Positions 42,783-54,031 are shown, counted from the stretch's first letter. The stretch: DNA of 64,000 nucleotides from Bacteroidales bacterium (GCA_017541145.1 JAFXZT010000034.1:1-64000); one strand, 5' to 3'. Numbers and translations: made by a program. The notes: generated from the letters alone by a model not told the origin.

Positions 42783-43571
42783 TTAGCCTTTGTTGAATTG
42801 TGCTAAGATGTTGATAAATTCTTTGGGTAAGATTTCCAACATCTTGGTCACCATTTCGGCTGTAACAGTTTTGTAAAAAGCTTCGGCAATTGCGCCCGTG
42901 ATGCTTGTAATTGTATCGCTGTCGCCTCCGAGGGATACGGCAAGGCGTATCGCATTTTCAAAATCTGTACTATCGAGAAATGCAACAATTGATTGTGGTA
43001 CTGTGGCTTTGCATGATTCGTTGAAACTGTAGGTCGGACGTATTTGTTCTATCGTAAAATCCAAATCGTAATTGAATTTTGTTGTGATGAAGTTTTTGAT
43101 GTCTTGTTTGCTGTGTCCGTTTCTCGCCATCCAAATTGCGGCTGCTACAGCTTGTGCGCCTTTTATTCCTTCGGGATGATTGTGTGTAACTTCGGCGGAT
43201 GTGGCTGCTATTTCTAATGTTTCTTCCAATGTGTCGAACGCCCATCCTACGGCAGAACATCGCATTGCCGAACCGTTTCCCCATGATTGATACGGTTCGC
43301 GATCCGGATTTGTTACCCAATCAAAAAATAATGTTCCGTAAGAGCCGCCTGCCGGTTTGGGGTATTTTTTCGCCCATTTTACGAGGCTTTCTTCCAATGT
43401 GCCTAAGGCGTGTTCGTGGTCGGTGAGTAGCCATTCGCCAACTGCAACTGTCAATACTGTATCGTCAGTATAGTTGCTTCCTTTCGAAAACAACGGAAAA
43501 TCCGTGGTTTTGATGTTATTGTTTTCGTACACAGATCCTACTGTGTCTCCGATTACTGCTCCTAAAATCAT
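42783..43571 (-). CDS. ADP-ribosylglycohydrolase family protein
   Basis: This 262-residue DraG/ARH-type enzyme removes ADP-ribose from modified targets or from ADP-ribosyl metabolites, using two metal ions. Metal-binding motifs are clear: GAVIGDTVGSVYE, NYTDDTVLTVAVGEWL and SLGGDSDTITSITGAIAEAF. The chosen start, 43571, gives the usual MILGAVIGD opening. The longer frame from 43610 would overlap the upstream gene by 14 bases. It follows the barrel protein gene closely, so they may be co-transcribed, but no functional link is known. Target unknown. Confidence 0.88.
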   Translation of the reverse strand: MILGAVIGDTVGSVYENNNIKTTDFPLFSKGSNYTDDTVLTVAVGEWLLTDHEHALGTLEESLVKWAKKYPKPAGGSYGTLFFDWVTNPDREPYQSWGNGSAMRCSAVGWAFDTLEETLEIAATSAEVTHNHPEGIKGAQAVAAAIWMARNGHSKQDIKNFITTKFNYDLDFTIEQIRPTYSFNESCKATVPQSIVAFLDSTDFENAIRLAVSLGGDSDTITSITGAIAEAFYKTVTAEMVTKMLEILPKEFINILAQFNKG

Positions 43572-43596
43572 AGTTATGTTGTTTTTATGGTTGTGA

Positions 43597-45942
43597 TTAA
43601 ATTCTGTCAATTGTTTCGTCGCCCGCGCCGGTGCCTTTGTATCGGTTGCCGTCGTGATTGAAGATATATCTCAATGAAATCATTATTCTGGTTTTGTAAC
43701 CGCGTTCGTATTGTATCAGTTGATACATGCCGCAGTTTAGTAATACTTCGTTTTTGTATGTTCCTAACAGATTTTCGTAACTGAGTTTTATTCTTAATGC
43801 GTTGTTCAACAATGATTTTTGTACTGAAATATCCATATTGCTGTAATTGTTTAGGATTTCCCAGTTGATGGTGTTGCCTTTGGATAACAGATTAAAGTCT
43901 GCATCAAATTGCCAACCGTTGTTGTATGCTAATGAGTTGTTTAGCGATGCAATGAAAATCGGTTTGTTGAATTCCTTTTCTAATTCGCCTTCGGGAGTTG
44001 TAAGTTTTAGTTTCAACCATTGCTTGCTGATACCTGCTGTCCAGTCCATTGTGTATGCTCCGAATGTCGGGTTGAAGTTGGCAAATGCTGATAACAGTTT
44101 TACGGGGTGATTGAAATTTACTGCTTGCATCATTACAGTGCCTTCGTTGTTGTAAGGCGTTCCCCATTGCGAAAATTCGTTGTGGGTATGTTCAAATGAT
44201 GTGCTGAAATTAAAGAATCCTGATGCTAAATTCAACGACAATTCTCTGTAGATTGCGTTTTTGAGTTTTGCGTTTCCGCTTTGAAATGTGTAACGGTTGA
44301 TATAATTAACAGTGTTGTCCAAATTGGTATAATCCGGACGTTTGGTTTTTATGCTGTATGCCAGCGATATATCTATTTTGTCAAACAAGTTTGTGGTAAA
44401 CGATGCCGACGGGTATAAATAATCGTTTTTGTATATTATTTTGTCGTCGTTGCTTTGATAGTCGTTGTAATTGTAATTTGTTTTCTCGTACCTCAAACCG
44501 ATTTCCGCCGTTGTTTTTTCGTTGATATTGTATTCGTAGTCGAAAAAATATGACATCGTGTTGTCGTTAACTTTGGAATCCGATTCGGGAAGTTGCAAAT
44601 AATTTGTTTGATATTTGCTGTTACGATTTGTGTTAGTCAGCTCAGTACCAATCGACAGCGAACCGTTCCACAGCGGATAACTTAAAATGAGTTTTGCTGC
44701 TAAGATATTGTTGAAAGTTTTGCTTTCGGATTCTATAATTTCGTTTTTGGAATTGCTTGTTTCGTTGTTTTTACTTGTTTTACTGTTTTTGTAATTGTAA
44801 TTATCGAGATTCAAATCAATATTCCATTTGCCGGGTGTGGCATTGTAATAGAGATTGATTCTTGAGCTTTGCGGTTTTTCGTTGTCGTTCTGAATTGTTG
44901 TTAGATTGTCGGAAACGATGTTGTCTATACTCACCGTAGAGCTAAAATCATCGTTTACGTTGTTGTTCAAATCTTTTTGTAATTCAAGTTTTGTACCGAT
45001 GAAATGATTTTTACCAATCTGGTAATTAGTTCCTAATGTGGTGTTGAGTACGTTGTTTTTAGTTTCGTAATTGTCGTTGGAGATTTGATAATAATGTTTT
45101 GAAGTATAAGTATTTTGAATTGGTACGGCATAATCGCGCTCGTGATTGTGTTGAAAATCTATTCCGGCAAAAATATCGAGATTGTTGTGACGAAAATTGC
45201 CGTTAAGAGCTGCGCCCGGATTTGGCAGACCGTAGTTAATTTCTTGAGAATGATGAATTTCGGTATCAAAACCTAATCCGTCGCCTTGACGTTTTCTTGT
45301 AGTGATTTTTACAACAGATTTTGCGTCGGCGGGATATTCGGGTCCGGGATTTATGATTACTTCTATATCTTGTACCGCATCGCTCATTATTCGTGTAATT
45401 TCTTTTGAGTCATACACTTCGCGACCGTTGATAAAAATTAGCGGTTTGCCTTTGCCAATTACTTCTATTTCGTTGTGATTGTTGATAATTCCGGGAATTT
45501 TTTCCAAAACGTCTTTTGCCGTTCCTGATTTTTCCAAAATTGTACCTTCAATTTTTGTAAACCTCGAAGTGCCTTTCAATTGAGTTTTGGGTAATAGTGC
45601 TTTTATTTCAATTTCGCCCAACTCATTATCATCAGTCAACATCGTAATATCTCCCGGTGAAAATTCCAACGAAGCAATTGTCAGTGTTTTGTAACCTATG
45701 TAGGAAATTTTTATCAAATCGCCTGATTTGTTGGTTTTAAGTAAAAAATCGCCTTCCGGATTGCTGACTGTACCTTCTATAAAAGTAGTGTCCGGGAGTG
45801 CGTACAATACGATGTTGGCATACGGTATCGGATTTTTAGTTTCGTCCAATACCCTTCCACTGAATGTATTCTGCGCCGTTACGTTGTTGATAATCGGTAA
45901 CAGAATAGTAATTAGTGTTATTTTTAGTTTTGAGCCTGCCAT
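43597..45942 (-). CDS. Outer-membrane beta-barrel protein with regulatory-like N-domain
   Basis: This 781-residue TonB-receptor-like protein has a signal peptide (ending VTAQ), a carboxypeptidase-regulatory-like domain (FSGRVLDETKNPIPYANIVL, about residues 27-110), a plug-like region (LEKIPGIINNHNEIEVIGKG, INGREVYDSKEITRI, AVQDIEVIINPGPEYPA) and a long barrel rich in Tyr/Asn ending in ISLRYIFNHDGNRYK. It belongs to the outer-membrane-barrel family common in Bacteroidota beside peptidases or regulators. Transported ligand unknown. TATTTTTG at 45961-45968 is a likely -7 box. Confidence 0.85.
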   Translation of the reverse strand: MAGSKLKITLITILLPIINNVTAQNTFSGRVLDETKNPIPYANIVLYALPDTTFIEGTVSNPEGDFLLKTNKSGDLIKISYIGYKTLTIASLEFSPGDITMLTDDNELGEIEIKALLPKTQLKGTSRFTKIEGTILEKSGTAKDVLEKIPGIINNHNEIEVIGKGKPLIFINGREVYDSKEITRIMSDAVQDIEVIINPGPEYPADAKSVVKITTRKRQGDGLGFDTEIHHSQEINYGLPNPGAALNGNFRHNNLDIFAGIDFQHNHERDYAVPIQNTYTSKHYYQISNDNYETKNNVLNTTLGTNYQIGKNHFIGTKLELQKDLNNNVNDDFSSTVSIDNIVSDNLTTIQNDNEKPQSSRINLYYNATPGKWNIDLNLDNYNYKNSKTSKNNETSNSKNEIIESESKTFNNILAAKLILSYPLWNGSLSIGTELTNTNRNSKYQTNYLQLPESDSKVNDNTMSYFFDYEYNINEKTTAEIGLRYEKTNYNYNDYQSNDDKIIYKNDYLYPSASFTTNLFDKIDISLAYSIKTKRPDYTNLDNTVNYINRYTFQSGNAKLKNAIYRELSLNLASGFFNFSTSFEHTHNEFSQWGTPYNNEGTVMMQAVNFNHPVKLLSAFANFNPTFGAYTMDWTAGISKQWLKLKLTTPEGELEKEFNKPIFIASLNNSLAYNNGWQFDADFNLLSKGNTINWEILNNYSNMDISVQKSLLNNALRIKLSYENLLGTYKNEVLLNCGMYQLIQYERGYKTRIMISLRYIFNHDGNRYKGTGAGDETIDRI

Positions 45943-45960
45943 AGTTTAGATTGTTTCTTG

Positions 45961-45968
45961 CAAAAATA
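45961..45968 (-). promoter_or_regulatory. -7 box (TATTTTTG) for the outer-membrane barrel gene
   Basis: An exact TAnnTTTG on the minus strand, 18 bases before the ATG at 45942. No clear -33 box. Confidence 0.4.
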
Positions 45969-46011
45969 TTCATTTTCTTTGTACTTGAAAATAGATGTTG
46001 TAATAATTTGA

Positions 46012-48465
46012 TTATTTTTTTTTGATTCCTCTCGTAGCTTTTTCTTCGAGCGGATTATCGGGCCAAACGTGTTTCGGATATTTGGTTTTCAATTCTTTGC
46101 GAACTTCAAAATATGCGTTGTCCCAAAAACTTCTCAAATCTGATGTTATTTGTACCGGTTTGTATCCCGGCGAAAGCAAGTGCATAAGTATTGATATTTT
46201 GCCGTTGTTGATTTTCGGTGTATCCAATAGTCCGAATACTTCTTGCAACCGCACTGAAACTACAGGTTGTGAGCCGTCTTCTTTGTACATGACTTTTATT
46301 TTGCTTCCCGACGGCATTTCGAGATGCGTTGGTGCAAGTTTGTTGAGTTTTTCTTGAAGTAGCGGACTCAAAGAATATGTTATCGCATTTTTTATATCGA
46401 TTTTCTTCAAATCGGCAGTTGTTCTTGCGTTGCAGAGATAAGGTGTAATCCACTCTTCGCAATTTTCCAAAAGTTTTTCGGTGGAAACGTCGGGCCAATC
46501 TTCATCTTTGTTCCAAATGCGCAACGATAAAATTCTGTTTTGTAAGTTTTTTACCTCGTCGTTAAAATCCAAAATATTGCTGCCTTCTTTTTTCAACGCT
46601 GCGATTATAGCTTTTCCAATTGTTTCCGGGTCGGGATTTTTTATCGGTTTTTCTTGTAAAACAATTCTGCCGATTCTGAGTTGTGTAGTAGCAACAATTC
46701 CGCCTTTCTTGGTGTTCCAAGTAATGGATTCTTTGGTTTTGAGCATCGATTTTAGCGAAGCCGGATTGAGCGGAGACGCCAAAAAAATCTTCGCCATGCC
46801 TTCGCGGGCATTAAGAGTTGCGATTGCCAACCAACTTTCGTGTGCAAGTGAGTCTTCGTAACTTGTCGTCGCAATTGTACCGTTTGAGAGCATGAATTGT
46901 GCATTGTTGCCGGGTTTTGCCGATGCAATTCTTTCCGGAAATGCTTCCGCTATCAAAAGCCCTGTATCATAACTGTCAAACTCGCTGTTGTCTTGTTTTG
47001 CATTAAACATCTTTCTGTATTGCAATGCGTTTTGCTCAATACGGTCGAAATTTTTGTTATGGCGATTGTCACGGCGGTTGCGGCGAAGGGCATCAATTCT
47101 GATATTGATATCAATTCCGTAATCCTTTGGCATCGGGTCGCGGTTGTCCAAAATAGCTGCGATATCGGCTGCAAGTGGCGACAGCTTGTATTCTTTGGCT
47201 TTTATAAGCATCTTCGCAATTCTCGGGTGTGACGGTATCTTGTTGATTTCTACGCCCAAATCCGTGATGTTGTAATTGTCGTCGAGAGCATCTATTTCTT
47301 GTAACAATTCTTTGGCTTGTTTTATATGAAAATCGTTAGGCGGAGTAATCCACGTAAGATTTTCCGGCTTTTGTTCGCCCCATTTTGCAAGATCGAGAGT
47401 AAGCGAAGTTAAATCCGCATATTCAATTTCAGGACGACGGTTTTCCAACATCCTTTGCTGTTCGGCTAAGTTCCAAAGTCTGAAACAAATACCGTTTGAT
47501 AATCTTCCGGCTCTGCCCGCGCGTTGGTCTGCCATATCTTGCGAAATTCTTACCGTTTCCAGATGCGACAATGCAGAGTCAGCATTATATTTTTGTATTC
47601 TGCACAATCCGCTGTCAACTACGATTTTGATACCTTCTATCGTAAGTGATGTTTCAGCAATAGAAGTAGCGAGTACTACTTTCCTTCTGCCGTTTTTGTC
47701 GGGCAGGATTGCTTCCGTCTGTTTGTTTGGCGGCAACATCCCGTAAAGCGGACACAATGCGATGTCAAGTTTTTCTTTTTTCAACAATTCTTCGGCTCTG
47801 CGAATTTCGGCCTCTCCGGGCAAAAATGCAAGGATGTCGCCTTCGTAGCTGCGTAACGCTTTTACAATTGTAATTGCAACTTGTTCTGATACAGTTTGTT
47901 CGTCACAATTGCCTTCGTACATGATTTTTACATCGTACATCTTGCCTTCCGCCTTAATCACCGGAGCATTCAGCAGTTTTGATAAATTGTCGGTATCGAT
48001 TGTCGCCGACATTATTATAATTTTCAGATCCGGACGCAATATTTGTTGACATTCTCTTACCAATGCCAATGCAAGGTCAGCGTTGAGACTGCGCTCGTGA
48101 AATTCATCGAAAATTATTGTTGAAATTCCGCTCAATTCGTTGTCTGTCTGCAACATCCTTGTAAGAATTCCTTCCGTTACAACTTCTATTTTGGTTTTGT
48201 TGCTGACATTGGATTCAAAACGGATTTTGTATCCGACCGTTTCTCCTGATTTTTCGCCCAATAAATCAGACATCCTGTATGCAATAGTTTTAGCCGCAAG
48301 ACGTCGCGGTTCCAACATCACGATTTTGCCGTTGTTGATTTTTTCCATCAATTTTATCGGCAAGATTGTACTTTTTCCTGTTCCCGGAGGCGCAGTTATT
48401 ATTATTGTAGGATTGTTGATATATTGTTTGTAAATTTCGTCTAATATTTTTTCTATCGGATACAT
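46012..48465 (-). CDS. hrpB: ATP-dependent helicase HrpB
   Basis: This 817-residue DEAH-box helicase has Walker A ITAPPGTGKSTILP (about residues 24-37), MLEPRRLAAKTIAYRM (motif Ia), IIFDEFHERSLNADLALAL (motif II), IIMSATIDTDNLSKLL (motif III), KVVLATSIAETSLTIEGI (motif V) and QRAGRAGRL (motif VI). The C-terminal HrpB domain has GYKPVQITSDLRSFWDN and WPDNPL. The bacterial role is poorly defined, with RNA-related functions suspected. It starts 11 bp after the amidohydrolase gene, so the two are co-transcribed. Confidence 0.94.
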   Translation of the reverse strand: MYPIEKILDEIYKQYINNPTIIITAPPGTGKSTILPIKLMEKINNGKIVMLEPRRLAAKTIAYRMSDLLGEKSGETVGYKIRFESNVSNKTKIEVVTEGILTRMLQTDNELSGISTIIFDEFHERSLNADLALALVRECQQILRPDLKIIIMSATIDTDNLSKLLNAPVIKAEGKMYDVKIMYEGNCDEQTVSEQVAITIVKALRSYEGDILAFLPGEAEIRRAEELLKKEKLDIALCPLYGMLPPNKQTEAILPDKNGRRKVVLATSIAETSLTIEGIKIVVDSGLCRIQKYNADSALSHLETVRISQDMADQRAGRAGRLSNGICFRLWNLAEQQRMLENRRPEIEYADLTSLTLDLAKWGEQKPENLTWITPPNDFHIKQAKELLQEIDALDDNYNITDLGVEINKIPSHPRIAKMLIKAKEYKLSPLAADIAAILDNRDPMPKDYGIDINIRIDALRRNRRDNRHNKNFDRIEQNALQYRKMFNAKQDNSEFDSYDTGLLIAEAFPERIASAKPGNNAQFMLSNGTIATTSYEDSLAHESWLAIATLNAREGMAKIFLASPLNPASLKSMLKTKESITWNTKKGGIVATTQLRIGRIVLQEKPIKNPDPETIGKAIIAALKKEGSNILDFNDEVKNLQNRILSLRIWNKDEDWPDVSTEKLLENCEEWITPYLCNARTTADLKKIDIKNAITYSLSPLLQEKLNKLAPTHLEMPSGSKIKVMYKEDGSQPVVSVRLQEVFGLLDTPKINNGKISILMHLLSPGYKPVQITSDLRSFWDNAYFEVRKELKTKYPKHVWPDNPLEEKATRGIKKK

Positions 48466-48476
48466 CGTTATACTTT

Positions 48477-49658
48477 TTATAATAGTCGTCGTGAAGTAGT
48501 TTTGTCGGTAAATTTTAAGTTCTGAAGGTCGATATTTTCCAAAAGAACCAAGCCCGGATGTTTTCCCGGCTCTATTTTGCCAAGTTCGGAATCCAATCCG
48601 AGGGCTTCGGCACCGTTGAGAGTTGCAAATTTTACGATTTCTTCCAAACTGAGATATTCGTGGTATTTTTGTAAAACGCGCATTTCTTCCAACATCGATA
48701 ATTTGTCGTTAGATGATAAACTGTCAGTTCCGATACAGATGTTTAATTTTTTGTTTTGTAACATATTGACATCTGCAATTCTTTTTTCCAAATTGAGATT
48801 GGATTTAGGACAAATTACAAAATACGGATGTTTGAAATTTTGTTTCGCAAATTCGGCGTCTTCTTCCGAAGTATAAATATTGTGAACCAACAAGATTCGC
48901 TCGTAATTTGCTTTTACAAGTTGACTCATTGATTGTAGCGAAGTTTTGCCCGTAACGGGAATAGGGTTGAGGTCAAGCGGAAATTTGTTGATAAAATCTC
49001 CCGTTTTGTTTTGATACAGAAGATTTTCCGCAAAAGTTTCCTGATTGTGTATCGAAATTATTTTTTTGGATTCTCGGTTGATATCGTTTATGATGTCAAA
49101 TAATTCCGGCGAAACAAAATACGGAGAATGTGGAACTGCTACAATATCATCTTCGTTGAGACCGTAATCTGTAAATTTCTCAAACACATCGTTGTATTGT
49201 ACAGTATCGTTGATACATCGGTCGTGAGTTGTACCGATAAGTTCAACAAAATTAATATAACGGATGTTACTTTTTGATTTAATTTCTGCCGTATCAGCTG
49301 TATTCCCGATGTCGCCCACCGCCGAAACTCCTTCGTAATACATGTATTGATCAGCTTTTTGGGTAGCATCGTAATCATAAGAACTTCCTTTCATTTTGAA
49401 CATCTGATACAAAAAGTCAATAAGACTATTGGCAGAAGTTACTTTGTTTTTCAAATGGCAAAGTTCCAGATGACAATGTGCATTTACGTATGAAGGAATC
49501 AGTACACCGTTATAATGTTCGGTATTTGCAATTTCTTTGGTAAGTTGTGTTACAGAAATAATTTCTTTTGACTCTTCGTTGTATGTTACTACACCGTTTT
49601 TCAGCGGTTTACCTGTATTTGTAATTACATATTGTGCCGCAATGGATTTATTACTCAT
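48477..49658 (-). CDS. Amidohydrolase-superfamily deaminase
   Basis: This 393-residue TIM-barrel metal hydrolase of the amidohydrolase superfamily (chlorohydrolase/SsnA/aminofutalosine-deaminase-like group) has the N-terminal metal-site NAHCHLELCHLKNK, VPHSPYFVSPELF, ISIHNQETFAENL, ILVHNIYTSEEDA and the metal aspartate in ICIGTDSLSSNDKLSML. It probably deaminates a purine-like compound, and a role in futalosine menaquinone synthesis is possible but unproven. The start at 49658 (MSNKSIAAQYV) was chosen over 49685 because it leaves a normal leader after the promoter at 49702-49733. hrpB follows 11 bp later. Confidence 0.82.
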   Translation of the reverse strand: MSNKSIAAQYVITNTGKPLKNGVVTYNEESKEIISVTQLTKEIANTEHYNGVLIPSYVNAHCHLELCHLKNKVTSANSLIDFLYQMFKMKGSSYDYDATQKADQYMYYEGVSAVGDIGNTADTAEIKSKSNIRYINFVELIGTTHDRCINDTVQYNDVFEKFTDYGLNEDDIVAVPHSPYFVSPELFDIINDINRESKKIISIHNQETFAENLLYQNKTGDFINKFPLDLNPIPVTGKTSLQSMSQLVKANYERILLVHNIYTSEEDAEFAKQNFKHPYFVICPKSNLNLEKRIADVNMLQNKKLNICIGTDSLSSNDKLSMLEEMRVLQKYHEYLSLEEIVKFATLNGAEALGLDSELGKIEPGKHPGLVLLENIDLQNLKFTDKTTSRRLL

Positions 49659-49701
49659 TTGTACTTTGTTCGTATATATAAACATTAATTTTTAGGGAAT
49701 G

Positions 49702-49733
49702 CAAATTTATTTATTAGTTATCAAAATTACAAA
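49702..49733 (-). promoter_or_regulatory. Promoter of the amidohydrolase-hrpB operon
   Basis: Minus strand: TTTG (49730-49733), 20 bases, TAAATTTG (49702-49709). Confidence 0.6.
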
Positions 49734-49830
49734 CAGATTGTTGGTATCCGATGCTAAAGCACTATAAAACAAAAAGATATGTGTGACCCCGAAAAAAATT
49801 GATTTTTTTTGAAAAATTCTTTAAAAAATA

Positions 49831-49863
49831 TTTGGAAACCAGTGAAAAATATTAGTAAATTTG
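49831..49863 (+). promoter_or_regulatory. Promoter of atpDC
   Basis: TTTG (49831-49834), 21 bases, TAAATTTG (49856-49863), 36 bases before the atpD ATG at 49900. Confidence 0.65.
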
Positions 49864-49887
49864 GGCACAAAGAATATGCATAACTAA

Positions 49888-51411
<1,524 letters not shown>

Positions 51412-51429
51412 CCCTAAAATATTTATCAA

Positions 51430-51666
51430 ATGAAAGTAGATATTATTTCACCTGAAAACGTAATTTACTCTGGAGAAGCTCTTTTGGTGAGCGTGCCGGG
51501 AACTAAAGGCTCGTTTGAAATTATGAACAACCACGCCGCAATTATCTCGTCGCTCTCTAAGGGGCAAATCAAAGTAAAATCCAAAGATGCCGAAGAAAAA
51601 TTTTTTGATATCAACGGCGGTTTGGTGGAATGTAGCAACAACAAGATAAATATTTTGGTTAATTAG
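51430..51666 (+). CDS. atpC: F1F0 ATP synthase subunit epsilon, beta-sandwich only
   Basis: This 78-residue central-stalk subunit has the beta-sandwich fold: MKVDIISPENVIYSGEALLV, SVPGTKGSFEIMNNHAAIIS, SLSKGQIKVK and FFDINGGLVECSNNKINILV. It stops right after the sandwich. The two C-terminal helices (residues about 90-138 in E. coli) that act as an ATPase brake are absent, as in other short Bacteroidota forms. The DNA after the stop is a terminator, so there is no sign of a recent truncation. Confidence 0.93.
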   Translation: MKVDIISPENVIYSGEALLVSVPGTKGSFEIMNNHAAIISSLSKGQIKVKSKDAEEKFFDINGGLVECSNNKINILVN

Positions 51667-51703
51667 TTTGCTTGAGTAATCATTTCATTTTTTACAATTA
51701 TAT

Positions 51704-51746
51704 TCCCACATTCAATCTGAAAAAACATTGAGTGTGGGATTTTTTG
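51704..51746 (+). terminator. Terminator of atpDC
   Basis: A 13-bp stem (51704-51716 with 51727-51739, one G-U) followed by TTTTTTG, 38 bases after the atpC stop. Confidence 0.85.
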
Positions 51747-51771
51747 TTTTTACTAAAATTTCTTAATTTTG
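51743..51771 (+). promoter_or_regulatory. Promoter of the 51.8-kb GT4 gene
   Basis: TTTG (51743-51746, at the end of the atpDC terminator), 17 bases, TAATTTTG (51764-51771). The ATG is at 51797. The spacing is slightly short. Confidence 0.5.
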
Positions 51772-51796
51772 CGCCGTGTAAAATTTACCGGATGTT

Positions 51797-52873
51797 ATGA
51801 ATAAAAATATTTTTATTGTTTGGATAAGAATTGGCGATTATCACCTTTCAAGAATTAATGCCGTAAAACGTATTTACGGTAAACAACATGTTTTCAGCGC
51901 AGATATTGCCGGTAGCGACAGTCTTTACAAATGGAATACCGGCGAAGTAGAAAACCATTTTGTACTTTCTGACAAATCTGCTGAAACCGGAGATTTCTTC
52001 AACCGTTTTAGAAATTTTAGAAAAGTTGTAAAAGAACATAACATCAAATATTGTTGTCTCGCGGGTTATGGTCGCAAAGAATTTATTGCTTATATCGTTT
52101 GGAGTAAACTTACGGGACGAAAAGTTTTACTGTTTTCTGAAAGTTGGTACGGAAAAAAATCAATCGGTGCGTTCTTCAAAAAGATGTTGTTGAATCTTTT
52201 TGTTGACAAAATGCTTGTTTCCGGTATCAATGCCAGAGATTTTGCAATCAATATCCTCGGTCAGAAAAATGAAAAAGTTGCAATTCCGTATTCTGTAGTT
52301 GACAACAATCATTTTAAATCCGACGAACCTTACAATCCTCAATACAAAATCATGCTTTGTATGGCAAGATTTAGTCCCGAAAAAAATCAAGAGCGTTTGA
52401 TTGATGCTTTTCTGCATTCAGAACTTTCAAAAACTTGGAAACTAAAACTTGTAGGAGCCGGTCCGGACAAAGAAAAGTTGGAAAATTTGGTTAAAGATAC
52501 TGATAAAGTCATAATTTCTAATTGGGCTGATTACAATACATTACCTTCAATTTACAAAAACAGTTCATTCTTTGTACTTGCAAGTATTTTTGAGCCGTGG
52601 GGATTGGTGGTAAACGAGGCGATGTCTGCCGGATTGCCGGTTGCTTGCGCATCGGTTGTAGGTTGCAAACCCGATTTGGTTACTGATAAAAACGGTTTTG
52701 TGTTTGATTCTTTTGATACCGATTCAATCAAAAACTGTTTCGATAAAATATCAAAACTTTCTGATGAACAACTTGTTATGATGTCTGATGAAAGTAAAAA
52801 GATAATAGAGAATTTCACGCCGGAAGTTTGGGCTAATAAACTTCTTGAGTTGTTGGAGATAAAACACGATTAA
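51797..52873 (+). CDS. GT4-family glycosyltransferase
   Basis: This 358-residue GT-B enzyme has CMARFSPEKNQERLIDAF at the domain junction, KLVGAGPDKEKLENL, ISNWADYNTLPSIYKNSS and the donor-site motif FEPWGLVVNEAMSAGLPVAC. It ends with the cross-over helix of the GT4 fold. It is followed 33 bp later by another GT4 gene, and the pair forms a small glycosylation operon away from the main locus. Sugar and acceptor unknown. Confidence 0.88.
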   Translation: MNKNIFIVWIRIGDYHLSRINAVKRIYGKQHVFSADIAGSDSLYKWNTGEVENHFVLSDKSAETGDFFNRFRNFRKVVKEHNIKYCCLAGYGRKEFIAYIVWSKLTGRKVLLFSESWYGKKSIGAFFKKMLLNLFVDKMLVSGINARDFAINILGQKNEKVAIPYSVVDNNHFKSDEPYNPQYKIMLCMARFSPEKNQERLIDAFLHSELSKTWKLKLVGAGPDKEKLENLVKDTDKVIISNWADYNTLPSIYKNSSFFVLASIFEPWGLVVNEAMSAGLPVACASVVGCKPDLVTDKNGFVFDSFDTDSIKNCFDKISKLSDEQLVMMSDESKKIIENFTPEVWANKLLELLEIKHD

Positions 52874-52906
52874 CTAACTCAATTAATTAAAAAAAAGTTT
52901 TGTAAA

Positions 52907-54031
52907 ATGCAGATTGTAAACATCGTAGATAGAATAGATGATGTAAATTTCGGTGTGAGAAATGCTGCTCTTTGTACAGCTCAAGTTCTGAAAGAAAAAT
53001 ACGGCGTAGATTCACAAGTTTGGTATCCAAAGTCAAACGAAAAAAAATCTGACGATATTTTTTTTACTGCAAAACCTGTAGAAATAGAATATTCGTCGGT
53101 AGAATATTACAATCAGTTGGTTAATTCGCTCAATATCAATCCTCAAGATACAGTAATCGTAAGTCACGGTTGTTGGCGTGTGCCGACAAAATTGGCAAAA
53201 TTTTTAGCAGACAAAGGTTTCAAATGGGTTTATACTCCGCACGGTATGCTTGAACCGTGGTGCATGAAACATAAATTCCTGAAAAAGTTTTTGTATTTTC
53301 ATGCCGTTGAGAAGCGACTTGTAGCATCTGCGTCAGTTGTTCGTGCCGTTTCCAGCGTTGAAATGCAGCATTTGGAAGCAAAGTTCGGTAATAGCAAAAT
53401 AAAATTGATTCCAAATGGAACTTTCAAAATTGAAAATTCTGATAAAAAACTGTTTAATAAGCCTTATACATTTTTGTTTTTGGGAAGATTGAATTTCAAA
53501 AAATCGGTTTTGGAACTCGCAAAAGCCTGGCAGAAATCTGATTTTGCGTATGAAAAAGATTTTTTGTTGAAAATTGTTGGTCCTGATGATGGTGAATTGT
53601 CTAAAATTCAACAGTTTTTGAAAACTCAAGAGCAGAAAAATTTGAATATCGAACTTATTGGTGAATGCAAAGTAGGAGAGGAGAAAGTTCATATTCTCAG
53701 AAATTCGGATTTCTTTTTATTACCGTCAAAAAGTGAGGGTTTTCCTACTTCGGTAGTTGAAGCCGGGATGTACGGATTGATTCCTGTAATTTCCAATGGT
53801 TGCAATTTCCCTGAATTGTTTGAAAAAAAATATGGAATAAAAGTTGGAACTTCAGAGAATGAGATACTTGAAGTTTTGAATTTAATTTATCGTGGGCTTT
53901 TTGATTCTACACTTCAAAATTGGCGACATCAAAGCGAAAATTTGAAAACTTTTTTTAAGGACAATTATTCCATTGAGCGTATTGCTGAAATGCAGTACGA
54001 ATTGTATAGTAATTTGTTGTTGATAAAATAA
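52907..54031 (+). CDS. GT4-family glycosyltransferase
   Basis: This 374-residue GT-B enzyme starts MQIVNIVDRIDDVNFGVRNA and has TVIVSHGCWRVPTKLAKFLA, YTPHGMLEPWCMKHKFLKKF, IPNGTFKIEN, FLFLGRLNFKKSVLELAKAW and the donor-site motif PSKSEGFPTSVVEAGMYGLI. It resembles colanic-acid-type transferases. Second gene of the two-gene operon, with no clear terminator after it. Confidence 0.88.
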   Translation: MQIVNIVDRIDDVNFGVRNAALCTAQVLKEKYGVDSQVWYPKSNEKKSDDIFFTAKPVEIEYSSVEYYNQLVNSLNINPQDTVIVSHGCWRVPTKLAKFLADKGFKWVYTPHGMLEPWCMKHKFLKKFLYFHAVEKRLVASASVVRAVSSVEMQHLEAKFGNSKIKLIPNGTFKIENSDKKLFNKPYTFLFLGRLNFKKSVLELAKAWQKSDFAYEKDFLLKIVGPDDGELSKIQQFLKTQEQKNLNIELIGECKVGEEKVHILRNSDFFLLPSKSEGFPTSVVEAGMYGLIPVISNGCNFPELFEKKYGIKVGTSENEILEVLNLIYRGLFDSTLQNWRHQSENLKTFFKDNYSIERIAEMQYELYSNLLLIK

